Origin: Streptomyces flaveolus
GTDB lineage: Bacteria; Actinomycetota; Actinomycetes; Streptomycetales; Streptomycetaceae
Assembly: GCF_000716535.1 (NCBI RefSeq)
Contig: NZ_JNWV01000019.1
Span: 1-64,000, forward strand
Direction of reading: 5' to 3'
Length of the DNA: 64,000 bases
Shown here: positions 11,191-19,990 of the stretch, piece after piece
Position numbering within the stretch: the first letter of the stretch is position 1
Layout: every line of letters begins with the position of its first letter
Made by a program: the position numbers and the translations under genes
The notes under the pieces: model-generated
Told to the model about the DNA's origin: nothing
What the model saw: the letters and a program-made list of their open reading frames with translations, nothing else
Database searches by the model: none

Positions 11191-12684
11191 ATGACCATCG
11201 ACATGGGCATCAACACATCCGACGTGATCGTCATCGGCGGCGGCACCGGCGGCTACAGCACCGCCCTGCGCGCCGCCCACCTGGGCCTGGACGTCACCCT
11301 CGTCGAACGCGACAAGGTCGGCGGAACGTGCCTGCACCGGGGCTGCATCCCCAGCAAGGCGATGCTGCACGCCGCCGAGCTGGTCGACGGGGTCGCCGAG
11401 GCCCGCGAGCGCTGGGGCGTGAAGGCGACCGTGGACTCCGTGGACTGGGGGGCGCTGGTGGCCACACGGGACGACATCGTGGCGCGCAACCACAAGGGGG
11501 TCGAGGCGCATCTCGCCCACGCGGGCGTGCGGGTGGTCCGGGGCAGCGCACGGCTGACAGGGGCACGCACGGTACGGGTGGAGAGCGTGGGTACGGACCG
11601 TGCGCCGGGCGGGCGTACGGAGGGTTCGCCCGGCGTGCGTACCGGCAGCGCGCCGGGCGTGCTTGATCTCACCGCGCGCCGTGCGCTCGTCCTCGCGACC
11701 GGCTCCCGCCCGCGCACGCTCCCGGGGCTCGATCCGGACGGACGGCGCGTGGTGACGAGCGACGACGCCCTGTTCGCACCGGGGCTCCCGGCGTCGGTCC
11801 TGGTGCTGGGCGGGGGCGCGATCGGGGTGGAGTACGCCTCCTTCCACCGGTCCATGGGCGCCGAGGTCACCCTGGTGGAGGCCGCCGACCGGATCGTGCC
11901 GCTGGAGGACGCCGACGTCAGCCGGCACCTGACGCGCGGCCTGAAGAAGCGTGGGATCGATGTGCAGGCCGGCGCGCGGCTGCTGGACGCGGAGCTGCTG
12001 GAGAACGGCGTACGCGCGCGCGTGCGGACCGCGCGGGGAGAGACCCGGACGGTGACGGCGGAGCGGCTGCTGGTGGCCGTCGGCCGGGCTCCCGTCACCG
12101 ACGGCCTGGGCCTGGACGCGGCCGGGCTGACGACGGACGAGCGGGGGTTCGTCGTACCGGCGGACTGGGACCGGCTGGAGACCGCCGTGCCCGGCGTCCA
12201 CGTCGTCGGCGACCTGCTGCCACCGCCCTCGCTCGGCCTCGCCCACGCCTCGTTCGCGGAGGGCCTGCTGGTGGCCGAGACCGCGGCCGGGCTGGAGTCG
12301 CCGCCGGTGGACTACGCGGCCGTACCCCGGGTGACGTACTCCTCGCCGCAGACCGCCTCGGTGGGGCTGGGCGAGGCCGAGGCTCGCGCGCGTGGGCACG
12401 AGGTCGACGTCAACACGATGCCGCTGACCGCCGTCGCCAAGGGGATGGTGCACGGCCAGGGCGGCATGGTGAAGGTCGTGGCGGAGGCCGGCGGCGGGCA
12501 GGTGCTCGGCGTCCACCTGGTCGGCCCGAACGTGTCGGAGATGATCGCCGAGGGACAGCTCGTCGTCGGCTGGGACGCCGAGCCCTCGGACGTGGCCCGG
12601 CATGTGCACGCGCACCCCACCCTGTCGGAGGCGGTGGGCGAGGTGTTCCTGACGCTCGCGGGACGCGGCCTGCACCAGCAGTGA
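11191..12684 (+). CDS. Dihydrolipoyl dehydrogenase-like flavoprotein
   Basis: Protein of 497 residues in the class I pyridine nucleotide-disulfide oxidoreductase family. FAD-binding GGGTGGYSTA is near residue 16. The redox-active disulfide motif GGTCLHRGCIPSK has Cys47 and Cys52. A second Rossmann motif, VLVLGGGAIGVEYAS, binds NAD(H). The FAD motif VPGVHVVGDL is followed by the dimerisation domain with HVHAHPTLSEA, containing the His-Glu pair of true lipoamide dehydrogenases. A Gly/Pro-rich loop near residues 130-155 is an unusual low-complexity insertion. No E1/E2 dehydrogenase genes are adjacent, so it may serve as an Lpd paralogue or another disulfide reductase. The start at 11191 follows GGACGGAGG. 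Confidence 0.9.
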   Translation: MTIDMGINTSDVIVIGGGTGGYSTALRAAHLGLDVTLVERDKVGGTCLHRGCIPSKAMLHAAELVDGVAEARERWGVKATVDSVDWGALVATRDDIVARNHKGVEAHLAHAGVRVVRGSARLTGARTVRVESVGTDRAPGGRTEGSPGVRTGSAPGVLDLTARRALVLATGSRPRTLPGLDPDGRRVVTSDDALFAPGLPASVLVLGGGAIGVEYASFHRSMGAEVTLVEAADRIVPLEDADVSRHLTRGLKKRGIDVQAGARLLDAELLENGVRARVRTARGETRTVTAERLLVAVGRAPVTDGLGLDAAGLTTDERGFVVPADWDRLETAVPGVHVVGDLLPPPSLGLAHASFAEGLLVAETAAGLESPPVDYAAVPRVTYSSPQTASVGLGEAEARARGHEVDVNTMPLTAVAKGMVHGQGGMVKVVAEAGGGQVLGVHLVGPNVSEMIAEGQLVVGWDAEPSDVARHVHAHPTLSEAVGEVFLTLAGRGLHQQ

Positions 12685-12709
12685 GCTCACGGAAGGCAGG
12701 GGCCCGCAC

Positions 12710-12723
12710 GGGGGCGTGCCCCC
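12710..12723 (+). terminator. Small GC hairpin after the flavoprotein gene
   Basis: GGGGGC-GT-GCCCCC is a perfect 6-bp stem 26 bp beyond the stop codon, without a T run. It is a possible Streptomyces-style terminator, but such hairpins are frequent by chance at this GC content. Confidence 0.3.
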
Positions 12724-12822
12724 GCGTCCGGCCGCCCCCGGGAGCCTCCCCCGCCGCATGCTTGACAGTTCACCCGTCGCGTGGGGGACTGGGAGGTGCG
12801 AAGCCGGGCGGACAAGTCGGGG

Positions 12823-14073
12823 GTGAGTCCAGTGCCGGAGCTGCGCTATCCCAGCGTTCCCGAACTGGTCGCCGCCGCTCGGGCGTTGGCGGCTAAGGAA
12901 CCCGGGCTGTGCGCGCTGCGTCAGGTGGGCGTCTCGCGCGCGGGGAGACCCTTGCACCTGCTGTCGGTGGGACACGCCCCCCGGGCGGTGCTCGTGGTGG
13001 CGGGCGCGCACGCCAACGAGCCGACGGGCGGTTCCACCCTGCGGGTGCTCGCCGAAAGGGTGCTGGCCGAACGCGAGTTGCGGACGGGCACCTCCTGGCA
13101 CTTCCTGCTGTGCGCGGACCCGGACGGCGCGAGTCTGCATGTGACCCCGGCGCCGCGCAGCCTGCTCGACTACCACCTCGGCTTCTACCGGCCCACGGGC
13201 GCGGAGCAGCCGGAGTGGTCGCCGTCGGTGCTGCCGCCGGACCGGCTGCCGCCCGAGACCCGGACGCTGACCGGGGTCATAGACGAACTGCGCCCGTATC
13301 TCCAGGTGACCCTGCACGGCACCGATCTGGGCGGAAGCTGGGTGCAGTTGACCAAGGACGTGCCGGGCCTCGCCGAGCCGTTCGCCAAGTCGGCGGCCGA
13401 GCTGCACATCCCGGTGGAGACGGGGGCCTCGGACGCGGCGGGCTGGCCGGCCTCCGGACCCGGTGTGCACGTGATGCCCGGCCCGGAGACGGGCGTGGCC
13501 TACCCGAGCCTCCCGGACGACGCCCGGCACAGCACCTGGTACCACGCGCACCGGTACGGCGGTCTGACGGCCGTGGTGGAGGTGCCGATGTGGGCCAGCG
13601 ACCTGGTCGACGACCCGGCGCCGCACCCGGCACCGGAGGCGGCCATGCGGCGCCTGGCCACGCGGCTGCTGCGGGACGCGCGGGAGGTCGAGCGGATCCT
13701 CGCCGAGGCGCTGCCCCGGCTGGAGGGCGTGGACGGGCCGCTGATGCGGGCCGCGCAATGGGCGCTGGAGCTGATCCCGGGGCTCGCGGAGGACTGGACC
13801 CACACGTCTCCGGCGGCCACGACGATGGCGTACGTCGGCAGTGTGGACGCGTTCGGACGACGGCTGCCGCTGCGGGCCGCGGCGATGCTGCTGCGGGTGC
13901 TGCGGGAGGCGGACGACAGGGCGGCGCCGCGCCTGGAACAGCTCGTCGCCGCCTGGTGCGACGCCTTCGCGGAACGGTTCCGGGCCCGCTGGGTGCCGTT
14001 GGAGCACCAGGTGGAGCACCAGTCCCGGACGGTACTGGTGGCCGCACAGCAGGCCCGCGACCAGGCGGCATGA
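12823..14073 (+). CDS. M14-family zinc carboxypeptidase-like protein
   Basis: Protein of about 416 residues related to M14 metallocarboxypeptidases. Zinc-binding HANEPTG follows VLVVAGA, giving the family HxxE, and LHGTD supplies the third His. VEVPMWASD carries a candidate catalytic Glu further on. The C-terminal third is helical and outside the peptidase core. No signal peptide is evident, so it probably acts in the cytoplasm on peptides or amidated substrates. The start is uncertain: GTG 12823 gives VSPVPELRYPSVPEL, while GTG 12781 and GTG 12796 are also in frame, and none has a strong ribosome site. It follows the flavoprotein gene on the same strand at 138 bp. Confidence 0.82.
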   Translation: MSPVPELRYPSVPELVAAARALAAKEPGLCALRQVGVSRAGRPLHLLSVGHAPRAVLVVAGAHANEPTGGSTLRVLAERVLAERELRTGTSWHFLLCADPDGASLHVTPAPRSLLDYHLGFYRPTGAEQPEWSPSVLPPDRLPPETRTLTGVIDELRPYLQVTLHGTDLGGSWVQLTKDVPGLAEPFAKSAAELHIPVETGASDAAGWPASGPGVHVMPGPETGVAYPSLPDDARHSTWYHAHRYGGLTAVVEVPMWASDLVDDPAPHPAPEAAMRRLATRLLRDAREVERILAEALPRLEGVDGPLMRAAQWALELIPGLAEDWTHTSPAATTMAYVGSVDAFGRRLPLRAAAMLLRVLREADDRAAPRLEQLVAAWCDAFAERFRARWVPLEHQVEHQSRTVLVAAQQARDQAA

Positions 14074-14200
14074 GCCGACAGGCGAGGAGCCCTGACCGGA
14101 CCGCGTGAGCCGACTGGCGGCCAGGAGCCCAGACCAGGCCGCGTAAGCCGACAGCGAGCAGAGTCCAGACCAGGCCGCGTGAGCCGACAGACGGGCCGGA
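14072..14200. repeat. 35-38 bp degenerate tandem repeat overlapping a stop codon
   Basis: Units beginning GAGCCGACAG or close variants start at 14072, 14107, 14145 and 14181. They share a GACCxGGCCGCGT tail. The first unit overlaps the M14 stop codon, so the gene end is embedded in the repeat. Confidence 0.7.
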
Positions 14201-14320
14201 ACAGCCCCGAGCCGGCGCGCCGAGCAGGCTGGCCAATCCCGCGCGGAGCAGACCGCGTAACCCGGCGCGCGGACCGGACGGGGGCGCGAGCCGCGCACCG
14301 CCCACGCCACGCCCGCGCCG

Positions 14321-14475
14321 GCACCACCTCCGGCACGCCCACGCCGCCCCCGCACCCGCCCACGGCATCCCGGGCGCCGCCCGCACCACCTCCAGCACGC
14401 CCACGCCGCCCCCGCGCCCACCCAAGGCGCCCCGAGTACGGCCCGCACCACCTTCGGCACCGCCCACGCGCTCCC
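14321..14475. repeat. 61-63 bp degenerate tandem repeat
   Basis: The block GCACCACCT-CGGCACGCCC or close variants recurs at 14321, 14382 and 14445. With the preceding repeat it fills most of the 462-bp gap between the M14 gene and the subtilisin inhibitor gene. No gene was recognised in the gap. Confidence 0.65.
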
Positions 14476-14535
14476 CGGCACCGGCTCACGCCACCGGGGC
14501 GTACCGGACCGCCCCGCCTGCCCGTAGGCCGCCCG

Positions 14536-14949
14536 TCAGCCGTCCAGGGCGAACACGGACCCCGTCCGTGCCCTCATGACGCAAACGCTGGTGTAGGTGT
14601 CCTGGAAGTCGACCGACCGGCCGTTCCACCGTCCGCGCGCGTGGGCCGTCACCGGGGCGAAGATCATCGGGCAGAAGACCTGCTTGGCGGGGATGCGGTC
14701 GATGGCACCGTCGGCGGCGGCCAGTTCCGCGCAGGCCTCCGCCGCGCGCGCGTGGCCCTGGGGCGGCTCGCACAGCAGCAGCGTGCCGCGGGTGTCGCTG
14801 GACCGGGCGTCGCCCTTGGTGACCGTCACATAGAGCCAGTTGCCCGGGAGGACGTCACGGGAGGCTGCCCGGGCCGGGCCCGCGGTGAGGAGGCCGGCGG
14901 CGGCCAGCAGGGCGCCGGCCGCCGCTGCCGCTCTGGTGATGTACGTCAT
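14536..14949 (-). CDS. Subtilisin inhibitor-like (SSI family) secreted protein
   Basis: Precursor of 137 residues. The signal peptide is ITRAAAAAGALLAAAGLLTA with cleavage near ARAAS. The mature part follows the Streptomyces subtilisin inhibitor pattern: NWLYVTVTKG strand, LLCEPP, ACAELAAADGAID, and the reactive loop KQVFCPMIFAPVT. A C-terminal VDFQDTYTSVCVMRARTGSVFALDG follows. The scissile bond in the family is Met-Val after Cys-Pro, so here P1 Met and P1' Ile are predicted; Met at P1 favours subtilisin-like targets. Four Cys fit the two family disulfides. The start at 14949 is preferred over 14961. These secreted dimers restrain mycelial serine proteases. Confidence 0.88.
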   Translation of the reverse strand: MTYITRAAAAAGALLAAAGLLTAGPARAASRDVLPGNWLYVTVTKGDARSSDTRGTLLLCEPPQGHARAAEACAELAAADGAIDRIPAKQVFCPMIFAPVTAHARGRWNGRSVDFQDTYTSVCVMRARTGSVFALDG

Positions 14950-15059
14950 GCCCCGTTGCATCGGCACGGCGGCCCGCCTTCCGCAGTGCGGCTCACCCGA
15001 TCGGTACCGCACGCGCGCGTGTCTGCGCACCAGTTCGAACGGGGCGGGCCGGGCAGGGC

Positions 15060-15611
15060 TCAGGTCGCCGCGAGCCGGAACGCCATCCTGCCGAAGGCGA
15101 CCTGGTCGCCCTCGCGGACGACGACCGCCCCGATCACCCGGCGGCCGTTGACCGTGGTGCCGTTGGTCGAGCCCAGGTCCCTGAGGACCCACAGGCCGCC
15201 CTGGTGACGGAGTTCGGCGTGCACGCGGGAGACGGTCTCGTGGTTCAGGCGCAGCCCGTTCGCGGGGTCGCGGCCGATGCGCAGCGGATGGGTGTGCGTG
15301 GGGTGCGGCAGCAGCAGCTTGGGCAGCCGCTCGGCCTGCCACGCCCGCCGCAGCCGTACGGTGAACCCGGAGACGGCCTCCACCGTGCCGAGGACCGCGC
15401 GGGAGAATCGGTTCTCCCGGGGCAGGTCGGCGACGAGGGCGGCGAGTTCGTCGGAGCGGCGCGCGGCGAGCGCGAGCTCCATGCGGCGCACGAACGTGTC
15501 GTGCGAGAGACGGCCCATGGCGACGCCGTCACGCAGCACCCGCAGCGCCTGGTCGCGCTCCGCGTCGGACAGGCGCGCGGGATAGGTGGAGAACTCGAAG
15601 GACGACGTCAC
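15060..15611 (-). CDS. DUF1707 plus FHA domain protein
   Basis: Protein of 183 residues with two parts. Residues about 10-65 match DUF1707, a short helical actinobacterial domain (ARLSDAERDQALRVLRDG, then AMGRLSHDTFVRRMELALAAR). Residues about 105-180 form a forkhead-associated domain that binds phosphothreonine: LRIGRDPANGLRLN, VSRVHAEL, LRDLGSTNGTTVNGRR. The conserved Arg, Ser, His and Asn of FHA domains are present. It probably links to Ser/Thr kinase signalling, but no kinase is nearby. The GTG start at 15611 has no clear ribosome site, so the start is less certain. It is divergent from treZ. Confidence 0.88.
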   Translation of the reverse strand: MTSSFEFSTYPARLSDAERDQALRVLRDGVAMGRLSHDTFVRRMELALAARRSDELAALVADLPRENRFSRAVLGTVEAVSGFTVRLRRAWQAERLPKLLLPHPTHTHPLRIGRDPANGLRLNHETVSRVHAELRHQGGLWVLRDLGSTNGTTVNGRRVIGAVVVREGDQVAFGRMAFRLAAT

Positions 15612-15788
15612 GCTGGTGATTGTCGGGCAGTGAACCCCGGGTGTCCAGGAATCACGGAATCGGTGCCGGTCCGTGGGTACTTCCGCGACACCTGCCGGCA
15701 AAGGGCCGATTCGAGAGCGGATTGATCGTCCGGGGCGGCACGATGGAGACGCGGGACATCACGGTGAGCAGACGAAGGGGAACCGTCC

Positions 15789-17534
15789 GTGCAGTTCGAG
15801 GTGTGGGCACCGCAGGCAGACCGAGTGACGCTTCATTGTGAGGGCAGCACACGCGCGTTGGCGCGTGACCCCGCGCGCGCGGGGTGGTGGACGGGCGAGG
15901 CGGAGGCCGGGGACGGCGCGCGGTACGGATTCGCGCTGGACGACGGCCCCGTGCTGCCCGACCCGCGCTCGCGCCGCCAGCCGGACGGCCCGGACGGGTT
16001 GAGCGCGGTCGTGGACCACGCGCGGTACGAGTGGCGGTCGAGGTGGGCGGGGCGCGGGCTGCCGGGCGCGGTGCTGTACGAGCTGCACGTGGGCACGTAC
16101 ACCCGGGAGGGCACCCTGGACGCCGCCGCCGCCCGCCTGGACCACCTGGTGGAACTGGGTGTGACGCACGTGGAGTTGATGCCGCTGTGCCCCTTCCCCG
16201 GGCGGCACGGCTGGGGCTACGAGGGCGTGTCGCTGTGGGCCGTGCACGAGCCGTACGGCGGTCCCGAGGCCCTGAAGCGCTTCGTGGACCGGGCGCACGA
16301 ACTCGGTCTGGGCGTCGTCCTGGACGTCGTGCACAACCACTTGGGGCCCACCGGGAACTATCTGCCCCGGTTCGGGCCGTACTTCACGGACACGCACACC
16401 ACACCGTGGGGTTCGGCGGTGAACCTGGACGCGCCCGGCTCGGACGAGGTGCGCGCGTTCCTCGTCGGCAGCGCGCTGGCGTGGCTGCGGGACTACCGGA
16501 TCGACGGGCTGCGGCTTGACGCGGTGCACACGCTGTACGACACGCGCGCGTGCCACTTCCTGGAGGAGCTGTCCGCGGCGGTCGACGACCTGGCCGAGGA
16601 AGTGGGCAGGCCGCTGTTCCTGATCGCCGAGTCGGACATGAACAACCCGCGCTTCATCACCCCGCGCGCGGAGAACGGCCTCGGACTGCACGCGCAGTGG
16701 AACGACGACTTCCACCACGCCCTGCACGCCACGCTGACCGGGGAGTCCCAGGGCTACTACGCCGACTTCGCGCGGGATTCCTTCGCCGCGCTCGCCAAGA
16801 CGCTGACCGGCGGCTGGTTCCACGACGGCACGTACTCCAGCTTCCGGGGCCGCAGTCACGGCCGGCCGCTGGACCGCGCGCGCGTGGCCGGGCACCGGCT
16901 GCTCGGCTACAGCCAGACCCACGACCAGGTCGGCAACCGCGCCCAGGGCGACCGGCTCACCGCCCACCTCTCCCCCGGTCTGCTGGCCTGCGCGGCCGCA
17001 CTGACCCTGACCGCCCCGTTCACGCCGATGCTGTTCATGGGCGAGGAGTGGGCGGCGGGCACGCCCTGGCAGTTCTTCACCGACCACACCGACCCCGAGC
17101 TGGCCGAGGCGGTGCGGCAGGGCAGGCGCCGGGAGTTCGCCGCGCACGGGTGGGCCGAGGAGGACGTACCGGACCCGCAGGACCCGGCGACCCGCGAGCG
17201 GTCCTGCCTGGACTGGTCGGAGCCGGAACGCGAGCCGCACGCGCGCGTGCTGGCCTGGTACCGGCAACTGATCGCGCTGCGCCATGCCCAGCCCGACCTC
17301 ACCGACCCGGACCTCGCCGACACGAAGGTCGCGTACGACGAGGACGCCCGCTGGCTGGCCTTCCGGCGCGGTGACGTACGGGTGGCGGTGAACCTGGGCA
17401 AGGAGCCGGCCGCGATCCCGCTGGGCACCGGCCGGGTGGAGGTCCTCGCGGCCTGGGCCCCGGTCGAGGCGCCGGGTCCGGACGGACTGCTCCAGGTGCC
17501 CGGGGAGTCGTGCGTGGTGCTGACCCAGCCCTGA
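15789..17534 (+). CDS. treZ: Malto-oligosyltrehalose trehalohydrolase TreZ
   Basis: GH13 enzyme of 581 residues that releases trehalose from maltooligosyltrehalose made by TreY. An N-terminal beta domain (FEVWAPQADRVTLH) is followed by the barrel: LDVVHNHLGPTGNYL, GLRLDAVHTLYD with nucleophile Asp244, LIAESDMNNPR with Glu281, and SQTHDQVGNR with Asp379. LFMGEEWAAGTPW near residue 420 is typical of TreZ. GTG 15789 is preceded by GAAGGGG. It is separated from treY by unrelated genes on both strands, so coordinate control would need separate promoters. Confidence 0.96.
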   Translation: MQFEVWAPQADRVTLHCEGSTRALARDPARAGWWTGEAEAGDGARYGFALDDGPVLPDPRSRRQPDGPDGLSAVVDHARYEWRSRWAGRGLPGAVLYELHVGTYTREGTLDAAAARLDHLVELGVTHVELMPLCPFPGRHGWGYEGVSLWAVHEPYGGPEALKRFVDRAHELGLGVVLDVVHNHLGPTGNYLPRFGPYFTDTHTTPWGSAVNLDAPGSDEVRAFLVGSALAWLRDYRIDGLRLDAVHTLYDTRACHFLEELSAAVDDLAEEVGRPLFLIAESDMNNPRFITPRAENGLGLHAQWNDDFHHALHATLTGESQGYYADFARDSFAALAKTLTGGWFHDGTYSSFRGRSHGRPLDRARVAGHRLLGYSQTHDQVGNRAQGDRLTAHLSPGLLACAAALTLTAPFTPMLFMGEEWAAGTPWQFFTDHTDPELAEAVRQGRRREFAAHGWAEEDVPDPQDPATRERSCLDWSEPEREPHARVLAWYRQLIALRHAQPDLTDPDLADTKVAYDEDARWLAFRRGDVRVAVNLGKEPAAIPLGTGRVEVLAAWAPVEAPGPDGLLQVPGESCVVLTQP

Positions 17535-17624
17535 GAGGGGGTGCCGGCACAGCTCTGAGGGGGCCTGGGAAGCCCGCGGCCCACGGGCGGCTCCGTACCG
17601 CCCTGACGGCTCCTCGCGGCCCCG

Positions 17625-18560
17625 TCAGGGCTCCGGCTCGTCCTCCTGGAGGTCGGTCACCCGCTCCAGCAGGATCGACTCCCAGGCGCGCCGTAGCTGG
17701 GTCCGCAGCAGGGGCAGGGAGCCGGTCGTACGGCCTTCCAGGCGGTCGGTGAGACGGATGACGGTGTCGCAGCGGGCCAGCCACAGGCCGCGCAGACAGG
17801 GGCGGGCACCGTAGCCGGCGAGGGTGGCGGCGCGGACGGCCGGCGGGGAGCCGACCGCGACGGCGAGCCCGGCGATGTCCTCGGCGGGGTCGCCGAGGGT
17901 CGCCGCGGTCCAGTCCAGGATGCCGCGCACCCGTCCGTCGGCGCTGACGACCACGTGCGCGCCGGTCAGACCGTGGTGGGTGAGGACGGCGGAACCGGGC
18001 TGCGCGGCGAGCTGGGCCGCGCCGGGCGGGGTGAGCTGGTGCAGCCGGGCCGCGTCGAACTCGTCGGCGGCGGCGAGCCGTTCGGCCGCGTGCACGGCCA
18101 TCCGGCGCAGCGCCTCCAGCGAGCGCGGGGCGGTGCGCGGCACGCCGAGCGCCTCGGCCTGCCGGGACGGCACCGTGCGCAGCCCGCTGAGCAGCCCCGC
18201 GAGGTCGGCCTCGCCGACGGCGGAGACGTCGTACTCGTCGGCCGTGCCGCCCGGCACCCGGGTGTCGAGGGTGTAGGCGAGGCCGGGCGCCCAGTCGCCG
18301 TGCGCGACGCTGGTCGGGACGGCGACGGGCACCTGCGGCCGGACCAGCTCGCGCAGGCGCAGTTCGCGGCGGCGGCGGACGGAGGCCTCGCGGTCGGGCG
18401 CGAGGCGCAGCACATGGCGGCTGCCGACCCACCAGGTGTGCTCGCGGTCCTCCGTCACGGGCCGCACATCGGGTCCCCCCGTGCCGTCGCCGCCCTCCTT
18501 GAGCAGCGAACGGACCAGTCTGCGGACGGTGTCCGCGGTGGGTGTCGGTGCCTGGGTCAT
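17625..18560 (-). CDS. Aminoglycoside phosphotransferase-like protein lacking catalytic Asp
   Basis: Protein of 311 residues with the APH/choline-kinase fold. An N-lobe with TWWVGSRHVLRLAPD is followed by a C-lobe with VRGILDWTAATLGDPAEDIA, matching the family ILDW-GDPxxDLA metal-binding segment. The catalytic loop normally reads HGDLxxxN, but here it reads LTHHGLTGAHVVV: the Asp position is Gly (GGT) and the Asn position is His. His at the last position occurs in macrolide kinases, but loss of the catalytic Asp would normally abolish transfer. It could be a pseudokinase, a recent inactivating change, or an enzyme using another base. ATG 18560 is preferred over the frame start at 18617. It lies 53 bp downstream of the aminopeptidase gene on the same strand. 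Confidence 0.8.
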   Translation of the reverse strand: MTQAPTPTADTVRRLVRSLLKEGGDGTGGPDVRPVTEDREHTWWVGSRHVLRLAPDREASVRRRRELRLRELVRPQVPVAVPTSVAHGDWAPGLAYTLDTRVPGGTADEYDVSAVGEADLAGLLSGLRTVPSRQAEALGVPRTAPRSLEALRRMAVHAAERLAAADEFDAARLHQLTPPGAAQLAAQPGSAVLTHHGLTGAHVVVSADGRVRGILDWTAATLGDPAEDIAGLAVAVGSPPAVRAATLAGYGARPCLRGLWLARCDTVIRLTDRLEGRTTGSLPLLRTQLRRAWESILLERVTDLQEDEPEP

Positions 18561-18613
18561 GGATCGCACGTCGCCGTTCCGGGTGTCGTCGGGAGTGGGT
18601 CTCCTCGGGTCTC

Positions 18614-19741
18614 TCACTCCACTATGACCATCTCACGGGTGGTGTTGTTGAGGCGGCGGCCGCCGTCCTCGGTGACGGTGACGATGTCCTCGATGCGCAC
18701 CCCGAAGCGGCCGGGCAGGTAGATGCCGGGCTCCACCGAGAAGCACATGCCGGGCACGAGCGGCTGCTCCTCGCCCTCGATCATGTACGGCGGCTCGTGC
18801 GTGGTGACGCCGATGCCGTGGCCGGTGCGGTGGATGAAGTACTCGCCGTACCCGGCGTCCGTGATCACCGCGCGGGCCGCGCGGTCGACGTCCTGGCAGG
18901 CCACTCCCGGGCGTACGGCCTGGAAGCCGGCCTCCTGGGCGGCGCGCACGACGTCGTGGACCTGGCGCTCCTCCTCGGTCGGCTCGCCGACGTGGACCGT
19001 GCGGGTGGTGTCGGAGCCGTAGCCGTCCTTCAGGCCGCCGAAGTCGAGGACGACCATGTCGCCGGGCCGGATGACGCGGTCGCCGACCTCGTGGTGCGGG
19101 TTGGCGCCGTTCGGGCCGGAGCCGACGATCGTGAAGTCGACCTGGGAGTGGCCGAAGCGGCGCAGCAGGCCGGCGAGGTCCTGGCCGACGTCGGACTCGC
19201 GGCGGCCGGCGAAGGAGACCTTCCGGATCTCCTCGAACGCCAGGTCGGCAGCCGCGCCCGCGGCCGCCAGCAGTTCCAGCTCGGCCGCGTCCTTCACGGC
19301 GCGCAGCATGGGCAGGGCGTCGGTGAGGGAGGCGTAGGAGGTGCCGGGGAGGGCCCGCTGGAGGCCCAGCAGGTGCATCGCCCAGGTGTTGTCGCTGATG
19401 CCGAACCGGCCGCGGTCGTCGACGAGGCCGGCGGTGACGGCGTAGGGGTCCTTGCCGTCGGTCCAGTCGCGCAGCGTCAGCGCGGCGGCCCCGGCCGCCT
19501 GCTCGGCGTCCGGGGCCTCCAGGGTGGGCACGACCAGCACGGGGTCCCGGCCGGGCGCGAGGACCAGCAGGGTCAGCCGCTCCGTGACCGCGGTGGGTGT
19601 GTAGCCGGTGAGCCACACCATGTCCGGTCCCGGCGCCACGAGCAGACCCGCGAGGCCGGCGTCGGCGGCGGAGCGCACGGCACGCTCCATCCGGGCCCCG
19701 TAGTCGGCGGCGGTGAAGGGCGCGGGCGTACTACCGGTCAT
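18614..19741 (-). CDS. M24-family Xaa-Pro aminopeptidase
   Basis: Cytoplasmic metallopeptidase of 375 residues of the pita-bread fold, removing N-terminal residues ahead of proline. All five metal ligands are visible: Asp in VVLDFGG, Asp in GYGSDTTRT, His in RTGHGIG, Glu in SVEPGIY and Glu in VRIEDIV. The N-terminal creatinase-like domain carries GLLVAPGPDMVWLTGY. ATG 19741 has GGAGG just upstream (CCCGGAGGCCCGG); the longer reading to 19912 is Arg-rich leader DNA. It is followed by the phosphotransferase-like gene in a probable two-gene unit. Confidence 0.94.
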   Translation of the reverse strand: MTGSTPAPFTAADYGARMERAVRSAADAGLAGLLVAPGPDMVWLTGYTPTAVTERLTLLVLAPGRDPVLVVPTLEAPDAEQAAGAAALTLRDWTDGKDPYAVTAGLVDDRGRFGISDNTWAMHLLGLQRALPGTSYASLTDALPMLRAVKDAAELELLAAAGAAADLAFEEIRKVSFAGRRESDVGQDLAGLLRRFGHSQVDFTIVGSGPNGANPHHEVGDRVIRPGDMVVLDFGGLKDGYGSDTTRTVHVGEPTEEERQVHDVVRAAQEAGFQAVRPGVACQDVDRAARAVITDAGYGEYFIHRTGHGIGVTTHEPPYMIEGEEQPLVPGMCFSVEPGIYLPGRFGVRIEDIVTVTEDGGRRLNNTTREMVIVE

Positions 19742-19990
19742 CCGGGCCTCCGGGAGGGGCGGGGAAACGGGGCGGTGGCGTGGGCGTGGGCGTGGCCGAC
19801 GGCGGGGGCGGCGTCCCGGGCAGCATCCTGCCCGCCCGCGCAGACCCGCGCGAGCCGGTCCCGTGGACCCACGTCCCACAGTTCGTCGAGAGGGCACTCG
19901 GCATGGGTCCATGATGACGCGGGGGACGGATGGTGACCAAGGGGTTTCCCGGCGTGACCGGGTGCGCGGCGGTCGCGGCCACGGACCGGG

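Noticed and set aside
10141..14481. 1446-residue minus-strand frame across several genes
   Set aside because: Covers the flavoprotein and M14 genes on the opposite strand, and its composition is that of antisense high-GC DNA.
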